Assembly: GCA_937124585.1 (NCBI GenBank)
Contig: CAKZKT010000071.1
Coordinates: forward strand, 1-58,866
Direction: 5' to 3'
DNA: 58,866 nt
Source: an uncultured Anaerolineae bacterium
GTDB taxonomy: Bacteria; Chloroflexota; Anaerolineae; CG2-30-64-16
Both the position numbers and the translations under genes were made by a program. Under the pieces are notes generated by a model. That model was not told where the DNA came from. It did not search any database and saw nothing but the letters and a program-made list of their open reading frames with translations. Below, piece by piece: positions 1 to 7,199 of this stretch. Positions within the stretch are counted from its first letter, which is position 1. Each line of letters starts with the position of its first letter.

Positions 1-1
1 G

Positions 2-694
2 GCCATCGTCATGGGCATCGGCCTGGTCGGTGCGGGGATGGGACGCTATGTGCTGGCGATCGGCATGGACACGGCCCAGGGCCGGCCCGGCGATGCGCTG
101 GAATACACGGCGGCTTCCGGGGGCGCCGCGTTCATCATCGGGCCGGCCGAAGAGAGCCTGGCCGTCTACGAGGCGACCCTGTCGCATGTCACCGACACGC
201 CCGATTTCTGGCGCCGTGCCTATGCCCACTATCCTAGCCACGGTCACCGCTTCACCGGCGAGCCGGCCTACTTCGAGCACATCACCAGCGCGGCGCGCGC
301 CCTGATGGAAGAGATGGGCACCCGGCCGGAAGACTACAACTACGCCATCTTCCATCAGCCGAACACCAAATTCCCGCAGCGCGCGGCCGAGATCCTGGGC
401 TTCACGCCGGAGCAGATCAAGACCGGCCTGCTGGTGCCCGTCATCGGCAATACCTACGCCGGCTCCTCCTTGATCGGCCTGACCGCAGTGCTCGACGAGG
501 CAAAGCCCGGCGATCGCATCCTGATGGTGTCCTTCGGCTCGGGGGCCGGGTCCGACGTGTTCTCGCTCCGCGTGACAGAGCGGATTGCCGAACGTCGCAC
601 GCGGGCACCGTTGACCCGCGACTACATCGCGCGGCGCGTTGAGATAGACTACGCCACCTACGCGCGCTTCAGGCACAAGTTGCAGATGAAATAG
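2..694 (+). CDS. Hydroxymethylglutaryl-CoA synthase, archaeal type (5' end cut off by window)
   Basis: C-terminal two thirds of a thiolase-fold condensing enzyme that would join acetyl-CoA and acetoacetyl-CoA to HMG-CoA, the step before mevalonate. The frame is open to the left edge with no stop, so the ATG at 11 is probably internal and the true start lies upstream. Visible signatures are [18 protein letters not shown], which carries the catalytic His of the family, and [12 protein letters not shown] followed by SFGSGAGSD near the C-terminus, typical of archaeal-type HMGCS (about 350 residues in full). The thiolase gene starts 13 bp downstream and a DUF35 protein follows, the same trio that forms a channelling complex in archaea. 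Function is firm from the family; the pathway assignment is inferred from the trio. Confidence 0.88.
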   Translation, partial: AIVMGIGLVGAGMGRYVLAIGMDTAQGRPGDALEYTAASGGAAFIIGPAEESLAVYEATLSHVTDTPDFWRRAYAHYPSHGHRFTGEPAYFEHITSAARALMEEMGTRPEDYNYAIFHQPNTKFPQRAAEILGFTPEQIKTGLLVPVIGNTYAGSSLIGLTAVLDEAKPGDRILMVSFGSGAGSDVFSLRVTERIAERRTRAPLTRDYIARRVEIDYATYARFRHKLQMK

Positions 695-707
695 GTAGAA
701 GGGTACC

Positions 708-1856
708 ATGAGAGAAGTCGCTATCATCGGCATCGGCCAGACCCCCGTGGGCGAGCATTGGGAGAAGTCGTTGCGCCATCTGGCCCACGACGCGATCGGG
801 GCCGCCATGCGAGATGCGGGCATCGAGACGGCCGATGCGCTCTATGTCGGAAATATGCTGTCCGGCGAGCTGAACGGCCAGGAGCACCTGGGCGCGTTGA
901 TCGCGGATTTCAGCGGGTTGCGCGGCATCGAGGCGATGAAGGTCGAGGCCGCGTGCGGGTCGGGCGCAGCGGCCCTGCGCGTCGGCATCATGTCCGTCGC
1001 CAGCGGCCTGAACGATATCGTGCTGGTGTGCGGCATCGAAAAAATGACCGATGCGCCGGGCCACGTCACCACGAGCGCGCTCGCCACCGCGGCCGATCAG
1101 GAGTACGAGGTGAGCCAGGGCATCAGCTTCGTCGGGCTGAACGCGCTGTTGATGCGGCGCTACATGCACGAGTACGGCGTCTCCAAAGAGGCCTTTGCCG
1201 GTTTCACCGTGAACGCCCACCGCAACGCGCTGACCAACCCGAACGCCATGTTCCACAGCGCGGTGAGCGAGGCCGCCTACGCCCGGGCCGGCATGATCGC
1301 CGATCCGATCAACCTGCTCGACTCGAGCCCGGTGTGCGATGGCGCGGCGTGCGTCGTGCTGGCACCCGCCGACCGCTATCGCAGCCGCACGCAGGCGCGC
1401 ATCCTGGCTTCGGCCGTGGCCATTGACAGCCTCGCGGTCCACGACCGCCGTGATCCGCTGGTGTTGGACGCGGCCGTCATCTCCAGCCAGAAAGCATATG
1501 CGCAGGCGCGGCTGACACCGGTCGACATCCATCTGTTCGAGCTGCACGATGCATTCAGTATCATGTCGGCGTTGTCGCTCGAGGCTGCCGGCTTCGCGCC
1601 GCGCGGGGCCGGTGTGCAGCTGGCGCAGCACGGTGAGATCTCGCTCACCGGCCGCATCCCGATCAGCACCATGGGCGGGCTGAAGGCACGCGGCCATCCC
1701 GTCGGCGCGACGGGCGTCTATCAGGTCGTCGAGGCGGTGATGCAGTTGACCGGCCGGGCCGGGCCGAACCAGGTGGGTGGCGCCACGGTCGCCATGACGC
1801 AGAATATCGGCGGCAGCGGCGCGACCGTGATCACCCACATCCTTGGCGCGGTCTGA
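708..1856 (+). CDS. Thiolase (acetyl-CoA C-acetyltransferase-like), archaeal mevalonate type
   Basis: 382-residue thiolase that would condense two acetyl-CoA to acetoacetyl-CoA. The nucleophilic Cys lies in VEAACGSGAAALR (about residue 83), a second active-site segment is FELHDAFS, and the C-terminal GGLKARGHPVGATG carries the catalytic His. The length matches the short archaeal thiolases rather than canonical biosynthetic AtoB. The ATG follows GGTAGAAGGG. It lies 13 bp after the HMG-CoA synthase gene and upstream of the DUF35 gene, so the acetoacetyl-CoA is probably handed directly to the synthase. A 265-bp gap separates it from the DUF35 gene, which is wider than the tight coupling of the first two genes. 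Confidence 0.9.
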   Translation: MREVAIIGIGQTPVGEHWEKSLRHLAHDAIGAAMRDAGIETADALYVGNMLSGELNGQEHLGALIADFSGLRGIEAMKVEAACGSGAAALRVGIMSVASGLNDIVLVCGIEKMTDAPGHVTTSALATAADQEYEVSQGISFVGLNALLMRRYMHEYGVSKEAFAGFTVNAHRNALTNPNAMFHSAVSEAAYARAGMIADPINLLDSSPVCDGAACVVLAPADRYRSRTQARILASAVAIDSLAVHDRRDPLVLDAAVISSQKAYAQARLTPVDIHLFELHDAFSIMSALSLEAAGFAPRGAGVQLAQHGEISLTGRIPISTMGGLKARGHPVGATGVYQVVEAVMQLTGRAGPNQVGGATVAMTQNIGGSGATVITHILGAV

Positions 1857-2121
1857 GCCGCGGCGGATCTGACGGCCTGCAGGGCTATCAAAACCTATCA
1901 GATTTTGCCCTGGCGGCGGCGACGGGCGGTTCTGGTAGCTTTTGGCGGTTACATTTCATTACAATCGGCATCAAATTCTATGGATGTGGCAGGCGTTCGG
2001 GCCGGCCGGCTGCCGTTTCCGAATGAGACGCCGTCAGGCCGACCGACTCCATCTTGGCGGAGCGGCGGCACAAACAACATGAGATCAACGTGCAGAATTT
2101 TGTGATCGGGAGATTTCAAGT
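1857..2121. other. Intergenic region between thiolase and DUF35 gene
   Basis: 265 bp with locally lower GC. It contains ATTTCATTACAATCGG near 1953-1968, where TACAAT (1960-1965) could act as a -10 box, but no convincing -35 accompanies it. A short frame at 1905-2105 has no ribosome binding site and no recognisable sequence and is not called. The ribosome binding site for the next gene (GGGAGA, 2108-2113) lies at the right end. Confidence 0.5.
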
Positions 2122-2529
2122 ATGTCTATTCCTCGGAACTGGCGCACGCGTCAACAGCGTTATAGCTTGAAAGCCGAAGTTTGCGATAATTGTGGCAAGA
2201 CCATATTCCCGCCGCGCGATGTGTGTCCGCACTGCGCGCGGGAACGCCAGCATTGGACGACACTCAGCGGTCTGGGCGAGGTGTACTCGTTCACGACGAT
2301 GTACAACGCGCCGACCGGCTTTGAGGAATATGCTCCCTACACCATGGCGCTGGTCAAACTGAACGAAGGGCCGCTGGTCACCGCGCAGCTGACCGATGTG
2401 GACGCCGGCGAGGTTCGCATCGGCATGCCCGTCGAGATGGTGACCCGCAAACTGATGCAGGACGGCGATGAGGGGCAGATCCTCTACGGCTACAAGTTCC
2501 GCCCCGTGCTGCAGCGGACGTCGGCCTGA
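2122..2529 (+). CDS. DUF35 zinc-ribbon/OB-fold protein, HMG-CoA synthase partner
   Basis: 135-residue protein with an N-terminal rubredoxin-like zinc ribbon (CDNCGK at about residue 22 and CPHCARE at about 37) followed by an OB-fold of the DUF35 family (GEVYSFTTMYNAP, VTAQLTDVDAG, GMPVEMV). In archaea the homologous protein bridges thiolase and HMG-CoA synthase in one complex and provides the shared CoA-binding site; the gene order here supports the same role. The ATG is preceded by GGGAGATTTCAAGT. It is the last gene of the operon, with an intrinsic terminator 27 bp after the stop. Confidence 0.85.
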   Translation: MSIPRNWRTRQQRYSLKAEVCDNCGKTIFPPRDVCPHCARERQHWTTLSGLGEVYSFTTMYNAPTGFEEYAPYTMALVKLNEGPLVTAQLTDVDAGEVRIGMPVEMVTRKLMQDGDEGQILYGYKFRPVLQRTSA

Positions 2530-2555
2530 GCTGACCGCTGCCGCAACACATGCGC

Positions 2556-2596
2556 AGACCTCCCGGGCTGGACAAGACCCGCGGAGGTCTTTTTTT
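2556..2596 (+). terminator. Intrinsic terminator after mevalonate operon
   Basis: Perfect 8-bp stem AGACCTCC (2556-2563) / GGAGGTCT (2583-2590) followed by a run of seven T (2590-2596). This is a classical Rho-independent terminator closing the HMGCS-thiolase-DUF35 operon. Confidence 0.9.
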
Positions 2597-2636
2597 GCCC
2601 GGAAGCAGCGAATTTGGCTATGTCCGGCCCGGGGTA

Positions 2637-2645
2637 TGGTATAAT
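2637..2645 (+). promoter_or_regulatory. Extended -10 promoter of ROK kinase gene
   Basis: TGGTATAAT: a consensus TATAAT (2640-2645) with the TGn extension. The -35 is weak (TTGGCT at 2614-2619 with a long 20-bp spacer), as expected for an extended -10 promoter. A leader of about 25 nt and the site AGGGAGG (2661-2667) then lead to the ATG at 2677. Confidence 0.75.
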
Positions 2646-2676
2646 AGCGCCGATAATGCAAGGGAGGCGCCGATTT

Positions 2677-3669
2677 ATGGGCAAAGAAGAAAAAGAGAAG
2701 CCGGTCGTCGGCATAGACCTCGGCGGCACGAAGATCCTGGCGGGCGTTGTGGATGGCCGGGGCAAGATCCTGGGCCAGGCCAAGCGGGCCACCAAGCCGG
2801 AAGGCGGCGTCGAGACGGTTGTGGAGCGCATGGCGAAGACCGTACGCGAGGCCGTCAAGGGGGCGGGGCTGGACGCGGGCGATATCGCCGCGGTCTGTTC
2901 GTGCGCGCCGGGCACGATAGACGCCGAACGGGGCATCGTGCAGTTCGCGCCCAATCTCCAGAACTGGGAAAATGTGCCGCTGGCCAGGCTTTTGAGTGAA
3001 GCGCTCAAGCTGCCGGCCTTCATCGAGAACGACGTCAACCTCGGCACGCTGGGCGAGTATGTCCTGGGCGCCGGGCAGGGCATGTCCAGCCTGGTCGGCA
3101 TTTTTGTGGGCACGGGGATCGGCGGAGGGTTGATTCTCGACGGCGAACTGTGGAGCGGCTGGCGCGGCAGCGCCGGCGAGGTGGGCCACACTGTCGTGCT
3201 GGCCGAGGGGCCGGTGTGCGGCTGCGGCAGCCGTGGCTGCGTCGAGGCATTGGCCAGCCGCACGGCAATTGAACGGGACATCTGGGCTGGCATCAAGGCG
3301 GGCCGCGCCAGCATCATCCCGGAGATCATCCAGCGCAACGGCCGCCAGCGTCTGACCAGCAGCGCCCTGGCCGAGGCATATGCCCAGGGCGATCCTCTCG
3401 TGCGCGAGGTGATCGGTCGGGCGCAGTTCTATCTGGGCGTACTGGTCGGCAATCTCATTAATATCATTGACCCGCAGATGGTGGTCATCGGCGGCGGGGT
3501 GACGGAGGCGCTGGGCGACGCCTATCTCGATCCGATCCGGCCTGTGGCCTATCAGTATTGCATCAACAAACGCGGCGCCCGCGATGTGGCGATCGTGCCG
3601 GCCAGGCTCGGTGACCATGCGGCATTGCTGGGCGCGGCGGTGTACGCTCGCCGGCGGCTTGCCGGATAG
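2677..3669 (+). CDS. ROK family sugar kinase (glucokinase-like)
   Basis: 330-residue kinase expected to phosphorylate glucose or a related hexose with ATP. The N-terminal phosphate loop is GIDLGGTKILAGVVD; the ROK zinc site is visible as CGCGSRGCVEALAS (about residues 189-201), with the upstream GEVGHTVV segment; the catalytic Asp is in ENDVNLGTLGEY. I chose ATG 2677 because AGGGAGG sits 9 nt upstream and the protein then begins 12 residues before the P-loop. The longer frame from 2614 runs through the promoter. It is monocistronic, with its own promoter. Substrate specificity cannot be read from the sequence; repressor-type ROK proteins are excluded because there is no N-terminal helix-turn-helix. 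Confidence 0.88.
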   Translation: MGKEEKEKPVVGIDLGGTKILAGVVDGRGKILGQAKRATKPEGGVETVVERMAKTVREAVKGAGLDAGDIAAVCSCAPGTIDAERGIVQFAPNLQNWENVPLARLLSEALKLPAFIENDVNLGTLGEYVLGAGQGMSSLVGIFVGTGIGGGLILDGELWSGWRGSAGEVGHTVVLAEGPVCGCGSRGCVEALASRTAIERDIWAGIKAGRASIIPEIIQRNGRQRLTSSALAEAYAQGDPLVREVIGRAQFYLGVLVGNLINIIDPQMVVIGGGVTEALGDAYLDPIRPVAYQYCINKRGARDVAIVPARLGDHAALLGAAVYARRRLAG

Positions 3670-3786
3670 ACGTCGGGGGCGGGGTCTCTTCGTCCGTGTG
3701 GCCTCGGCCGCGCGATCTTCGCGGCCTGTCGTGGGAAGAAATCCCGCCCCTTCGTGATCAATGGGCAATCTCGATCTGACGCGAGT

Positions 3787-4158
3787 CTATTCCACGAAGA
3801 TCTCTACTCGCTCGTTGTCTTTGTCGTCATCCACCTCGATGATGCGGCCTTGCAGCCCGCCCTTGATAGCCGCTTGAATCGCGTTCAGATCCATGCCGTT
3901 CAAGTCTGGAGCGAACCGCGCGCCCATCTTCAGCCCCACATCAATCAGGCCGACCGGGATGTTGACATTGACTTTGAGCCGGCCGGTGGCCCGGTCGGTG
4001 ACGCGCACGCGCAGCCAGCGCGCCTTCGGTGTCTCGCTGCCCTGTGTCGCATCGCGGCCGGCGCGCAGGGCCTCGAGCAGCCGCGCGCCCTCTTCGGCTG
4101 TGATCTGTTTCTCCTCGATCATCTTCAAAATGCGCATTCGTTCTTCTGAGTTGACCAT
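3787..4158 (-). CDS. SHOCT-like/YvlB N-terminal-domain protein
   Basis: 123-residue cytoplasmic protein. The N-terminal 40 residues (EERMRILKMIEEKQITAEEGARLLEAL) are the SHOCT-like helical hairpin found at the ends of LiaX/YvlB-type proteins. The rest (LRVRVTDRATGRLKVNVNIPVGL) is a strand-rich segment seen in the same families. Start at ATG 4158 has AGGAAA upstream; a longer start at 4191 overlaps the preceding gene end and lacks a site. It lies 19 bp after the GNAT gene. The same hairpin motif recurs at the C-terminus of the toastrack protein at 5371-6606, so the two probably interact or work in the same envelope-stress-type circuit. The exact function is unknown. Confidence 0.75.
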   Translation of the reverse strand: MVNSEERMRILKMIEEKQITAEEGARLLEALRAGRDATQGSETPKARWLRVRVTDRATGRLKVNVNIPVGLIDVGLKMGARFAPDLNGMDLNAIQAAIKGGLQGRIIEVDDDKDNERVEIFVE

Positions 4159-4177
4159 CGTATCGTTTCCTGTTTTT

Positions 4178-5218
4178 TTAGAGCAAGGCATCGGCCGGCG
4201 TGATCGGCCGACGCATGGTCAGCAGCATTCGTTGCGGCCGAAAGCCCGCCCATTCCAGCGCGGCGACGGCTTCGGCGTGATCGCCGCTGTGTTCGATTAC
4301 CACTGCCGCACTCGGCGCCTCGGCGAGAGCACACAAGCCCTGGTTCAACAAAGCCCGTTCGAGCTGGCCGCGCGCCTGAGGTCGCACCGCCAGCCGCAGC
4401 CGGTGTGCCTCGCCGAAGGCATGGGCCCGCACTTCGATCAGCCCATCCAGCCGGCCTGCGGACTTGGGCGATGGCCACGCCGATTTGGCCGGCACGCCCC
4501 AACGCTGGATCCGATAAAGCCCCAGCCGGTCGGCGATCAGGTCGGCCCAGGCCTGCCACAGGCCGATTCGATATGCGTCTGGCGTCACCGGGCTGACCCA
4601 GCTGGCCGATTGCGTCTGCGCGGCCTGGGCCAGGTCGAAGCGCGGTTGCCAGTCCAGGGCCGACAGGCGCTGCAGTGCGATCTCCGGTTGCGGCGGGTTG
4701 ATGGGCCGGACCGGCAGTCGCCAAAGGCCGTCCTGGCAGACATCGGTGAAGCCCAGCGATTGGTAGAGTCGGCGGGCGGGCAGGTTGTCGGTGCGCACCT
4801 GCAACAGCGCCCACGATCCGCCCCGCTGGGCGATCTCGCTCAGGCCGGCCAGCATCAGCGAGCGACCGATGCCCCGGCCGCGGTGCTCGGGGGCCACCGC
4901 CACATTGCTGATGCGCCAGCGCGTTCCGCTGAGATCGTATTGTTGCAATGTGAGATTGCCGAGGACACGGCCATTTTCGATCCAAACGAAACCGCTGACG
5001 AACTCGCCGAGAAACGTGGCGCTGAGCAGGCGGCCCAGCACCGGGCTGAGCCAGCCGATCGTCCGCACCTCGCGCAGCGCACCTCTGCTTTCGGCGTCCA
5101 GGTCGGCGGCAAAGACGGCACCGACCAGCTCGGCCACCTGGCGCAGGTGTTTGTAGGGGTTGAACGGATAAACCCCCGGCTTGAGCGTCTCCCGTCGGTT
5201 GAGTGCGAAGACGGCCAT
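4178..5218 (-). CDS. GNAT family N-acetyltransferase
   Basis: 346-residue protein with a clear acetyl-CoA binding motif A, VAVAPEHRGRGIGRSLM (about residues 108-124), and motif B, NLPARRLYQSLGF (about 145-157). The C-terminal half (residues 180-346) looks like a second, degenerate GNAT fold, a two-domain layout common in this family. The acceptor substrate is unknown. It is on the minus strand with the SHOCT-like gene 19 bp downstream, between two genes of the toastrack/SHOCT set, so co-regulation is likely but a role in that set is only inferred. Confidence 0.8.
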   Translation of the reverse strand: MAVFALNRRETLKPGVYPFNPYKHLRQVAELVGAVFAADLDAESRGALREVRTIGWLSPVLGRLLSATFLGEFVSGFVWIENGRVLGNLTLQQYDLSGTRWRISNVAVAPEHRGRGIGRSLMLAGLSEIAQRGGSWALLQVRTDNLPARRLYQSLGFTDVCQDGLWRLPVRPINPPQPEIALQRLSALDWQPRFDLAQAAQTQSASWVSPVTPDAYRIGLWQAWADLIADRLGLYRIQRWGVPAKSAWPSPKSAGRLDGLIEVRAHAFGEAHRLRLAVRPQARGQLERALLNQGLCALAEAPSAAVVIEHSGDHAEAVAALEWAGFRPQRMLLTMRRPITPADALL

Positions 5219-5337
5219 AATCCGGTTCTCGTGGTTGTTTTCTTGGTCTCAGGATGACACGCCTATCATACCACGCGATGCCGGAGGATGCACAAGTGCT
5301 GCCGGCGCGATTGGCCCGTCCTGTCGCCGATCGAGGC

Positions 5338-5366
5338 GTTCGGCCGGGCGGATAGCCCGGCCGAAC
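5338..5366. terminator. Strong hairpin after toastrack gene
   Basis: Perfect 12-bp inverted repeat GTTCGGCCGGGC / GCCCGGCCGAAC around a 5-nt loop, 4 bp beyond the stop of the minus-strand toastrack gene. No T-run follows on either strand, so it is a terminator-like or mRNA-stabilising hairpin rather than a classical intrinsic terminator. Confidence 0.6.
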
Positions 5367-5370
5367 GTGC

Positions 5371-6606
5371 TCAGCCCTCGATCGCTTTCAGGAGCAGCTC
5401 GGCCTGCGCCGCGGTGATCGTGCCGTTTTCGACCATCTTGAGGATGCGCAATTCCTCCTCGCTGATCGTTTTGAGCGCGGCGGCCGGTCGTGGCGGTGCA
5501 GGCGGAACGGGCGGAGGCGGCGCCGCTCGCGGCGGTCGGCCCGGCCGCGCGCCGCGTCCCCCTTCGATCGGGATGCCGGCCGCGGCCAGCGAGGCAATCA
5601 CCTGCTGGCGGATGCGCTCGCCCAGGGTGCGCAGGTCCTCGGCCGGCGGCCCGGCATGGATCTCCGCGGCGACGCGGGCAGTGCCGGCTCCGGCCTGGGC
5701 AATGCGAATGTCGCCGGAGCTGGTCAGGTTGATCCGGCTGCTGCCCTGGCCGAGGGTGGCGCTGAAGGTCGGCGCGCCGTCGGCGGCCGGCGTCAGTTGT
5801 ACGTCCGAGCGGATGCGGCCGTTGGCATGGACGACAAGGCGGGCGTCGGCCTCTCCTGTCAGCAGCAGGGTGATGTCGCCGTCGGCGTTCACGGTAAAGG
5901 CGGCCCCGCCGGCAAACGCGCCCTGCAGGACGGCATCTCCCTGTACCTGAGGCGCGGCCAGGCCGCCCGTCAGGTTGAGGCCGCGCAGGTCGCCGTACAG
6001 CACGCGCAGGTTGACCGGGCCGGAGATCTCGTTCAGGCGGGCGTCGCCGCTGACGCGTTCGCATTGCAGCTCGCCCCGCAGCAATTCGGCCCACAGGTCG
6101 CCGTGGACGCGGCCCAGGCGCACCGCTGCCGCGCGCGAGATGCGCACATCGCCGGCGACGGATTCTGCCTCCAGGTTGCCGCTGTTCTCGAAGCGCAGGT
6201 CGCCGGCGCAGTTGCCCAGCAGCAGGTCAGCGATGCCCTCCGCGCGCAGTGTCCCATCCACGCGCGCCACCTGGCAGGCGCCGCCGAGATCGCTGAGTCG
6301 CAGGTCGCCGTGCGCCGTTTCGATGTTGACCGCGCCGACCAGGCCGTGCACGTGCAGGTCGCCGGCCGCCCGCTTGATGGTGAGGGCCAGAGTGGCCGGT
6401 AGGGTGATGCGCTGCGCCGTGGCCGCAGTCATGCGCAGCGTGTTGCCCTCCACGGCGACGACAGGCGCGCGCCGGGTGTCGTGGGGCTGATAGACGACTT
6501 CGATCCGGGATGTCTCGGCCGTGCCCCACACCTGGACGTCGCGTGCCAGTTCCTCGATCACGATTTGCGTTGCGGTCTGCACGGGAAAAGTGATTTGTTC
6601 GCTCAC
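5371..6606 (-). CDS. Toastrack (DUF4097-like) beta-helix protein with C-terminal SHOCT-like hairpin
   Basis: 411-residue protein built of short beta-strand repeats rich in GDLR, GDVRIS, GDARLN and GDITL turns (residues 40-300), the pattern of DUF4097/toastrack adhesin-like solenoids. A Pro/Arg-rich linker (about 345-370) leads to a C-terminal helical hairpin (SEEELRILKMVENGTITAAQAELLLKAIEG region) matching the SHOCT-like domain of the 3787-4158 protein. No signal peptide or membrane segment is seen, so it is probably cytoplasmic, as in LiaX-like or YvlB-like proteins. GTG start at 6606 is supported by AAGGAG. It follows the DUF2089 gene by 12 bp and is therefore cotranscribed with it. Confidence 0.8.
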   Translation of the reverse strand: MSEQITFPVQTATQIVIEELARDVQVWGTAETSRIEVVYQPHDTRRAPVVAVEGNTLRMTAATAQRITLPATLALTIKRAAGDLHVHGLVGAVNIETAHGDLRLSDLGGACQVARVDGTLRAEGIADLLLGNCAGDLRFENSGNLEAESVAGDVRISRAAAVRLGRVHGDLWAELLRGELQCERVSGDARLNEISGPVNLRVLYGDLRGLNLTGGLAAPQVQGDAVLQGAFAGGAAFTVNADGDITLLLTGEADARLVVHANGRIRSDVQLTPAADGAPTFSATLGQGSSRINLTSSGDIRIAQAGAGTARVAAEIHAGPPAEDLRTLGERIRQQVIASLAAAGIPIEGGRGARPGRPPRAAPPPPVPPAPPRPAAALKTISEEELRILKMVENGTITAAQAELLLKAIEG

Positions 6607-6618
6607 GGCATCGCTCCT

Positions 6619-7005
6619 TCACATCTCCTGAAGCCGTCGGATCGCTTCTTCCGAGGTGATCTGGCCGGCCGCCAGCTCATCCAGGATCGCCTGGCGCTGG
6701 GCGGCCAGGCGTTGTTTTTCCTCGCCCGGCGGCGCTTCGCGCACCTCGTAGCCCATAGCCCGAATCACCTCATCGAGTCGGGAGCGCACGCTAGGATACG
6801 ATAGCTTCAGCTCCTGCGCCACCCAGTTGAGCTTGCCGTCGCAGCGGACGAACAGTTCGACGAAGGCGCGTTGCTCCGGGTTGAGCTGTTCCAGGCGACT
6901 GAACTGGTAGCGGCCTTCCAGCGTGGTGTCGCACGAGGGACAATTCAGCCGGACGATCGTCAACTTGTCCCCGCAAATCGGGCAGGTGCTCGGCGTCAGA
7001 TACAT
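6619..7005 (-). CDS. DUF2089 family regulator (zinc ribbon + HTH-like)
   Basis: 128-residue protein. Residues 1-35 form a zinc ribbon (CPICGDKL, CPSCDTTLEG). Residues 40-90 contain a helix-turn-helix-like segment, FVRCDGKLNWVAQELKLSYP followed by SVRSRLDEVI. Residues 100-128 are another SHOCT-like hairpin (ILDELAAGQITSEEAIRRLQ). This is the DUF2089 architecture, whose members sit next to toastrack and LiaF-like genes in many bacteria and are thought to be transcription regulators of that set. ATG 7005 follows AAGGAGACGCT. A TTGACA-17-TACAGT promoter lies just upstream, facing this gene, back to back with the promoter of the LiaF-like gene. Confidence 0.85.
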   Translation of the reverse strand: MYLTPSTCPICGDKLTIVRLNCPSCDTTLEGRYQFSRLEQLNPEQRAFVELFVRCDGKLNWVAQELKLSYPSVRSRLDEVIRAMGYEVREAPPGEEKQRLAAQRQAILDELAAGQITSEEAIRRLQEM

Positions 7006-7041
7006 AGCGTCTCCTTGTCTGGTGAGATCAGTTCATGGCTT

Positions 7042-7070
7042 ACTGTACCACGGATTTGAATTTTTGTCAA
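7042..7070 (-). promoter_or_regulatory. Promoter of DUF2089-toastrack operon
   Basis: On the minus strand TTGACA (7070-7065), 17-bp spacer, TACAGT (7047-7042). It overlaps the -35 of the divergent promoter at 7064-7093, so the two promoters probably compete or share one regulator-binding site. Confidence 0.65.
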
Positions 7071-7093
7071 TAGACTTCAATGAGATTTATAAT
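7064..7093 (+). promoter_or_regulatory. Promoter of LiaF-like gene
   Basis: TTGTCA (7064-7069), 18-bp spacer, TATAAT (7088-7093) within an AT-rich stretch unlike the surrounding DNA. Transcription would begin near 7100, giving a leader of about 100 nt before the ATG at 7200. Confidence 0.65.
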
Positions 7094-7199
7094 GAGATAA
7101 ATAAAATTTAGTTCCCTGAACATGCAACCTGATCGTCACGACATGCGTAATGAGATGAGAAAGTTCAGATCGGCGCGCGACGCCGGGGGAGAAGCAAAG

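Noticed and set aside
669-1838. Long antisense reading frame opposite the thiolase
   Set aside because: Shadow of a strongly supported thiolase; Arg/His/Ala-rich translation typical of the reverse strand in GC-rich DNA.
1905-2105. 66-residue frame between thiolase and DUF35 gene
   Set aside because: No ribosome site, no recognisable sequence, low-GC intergenic composition.
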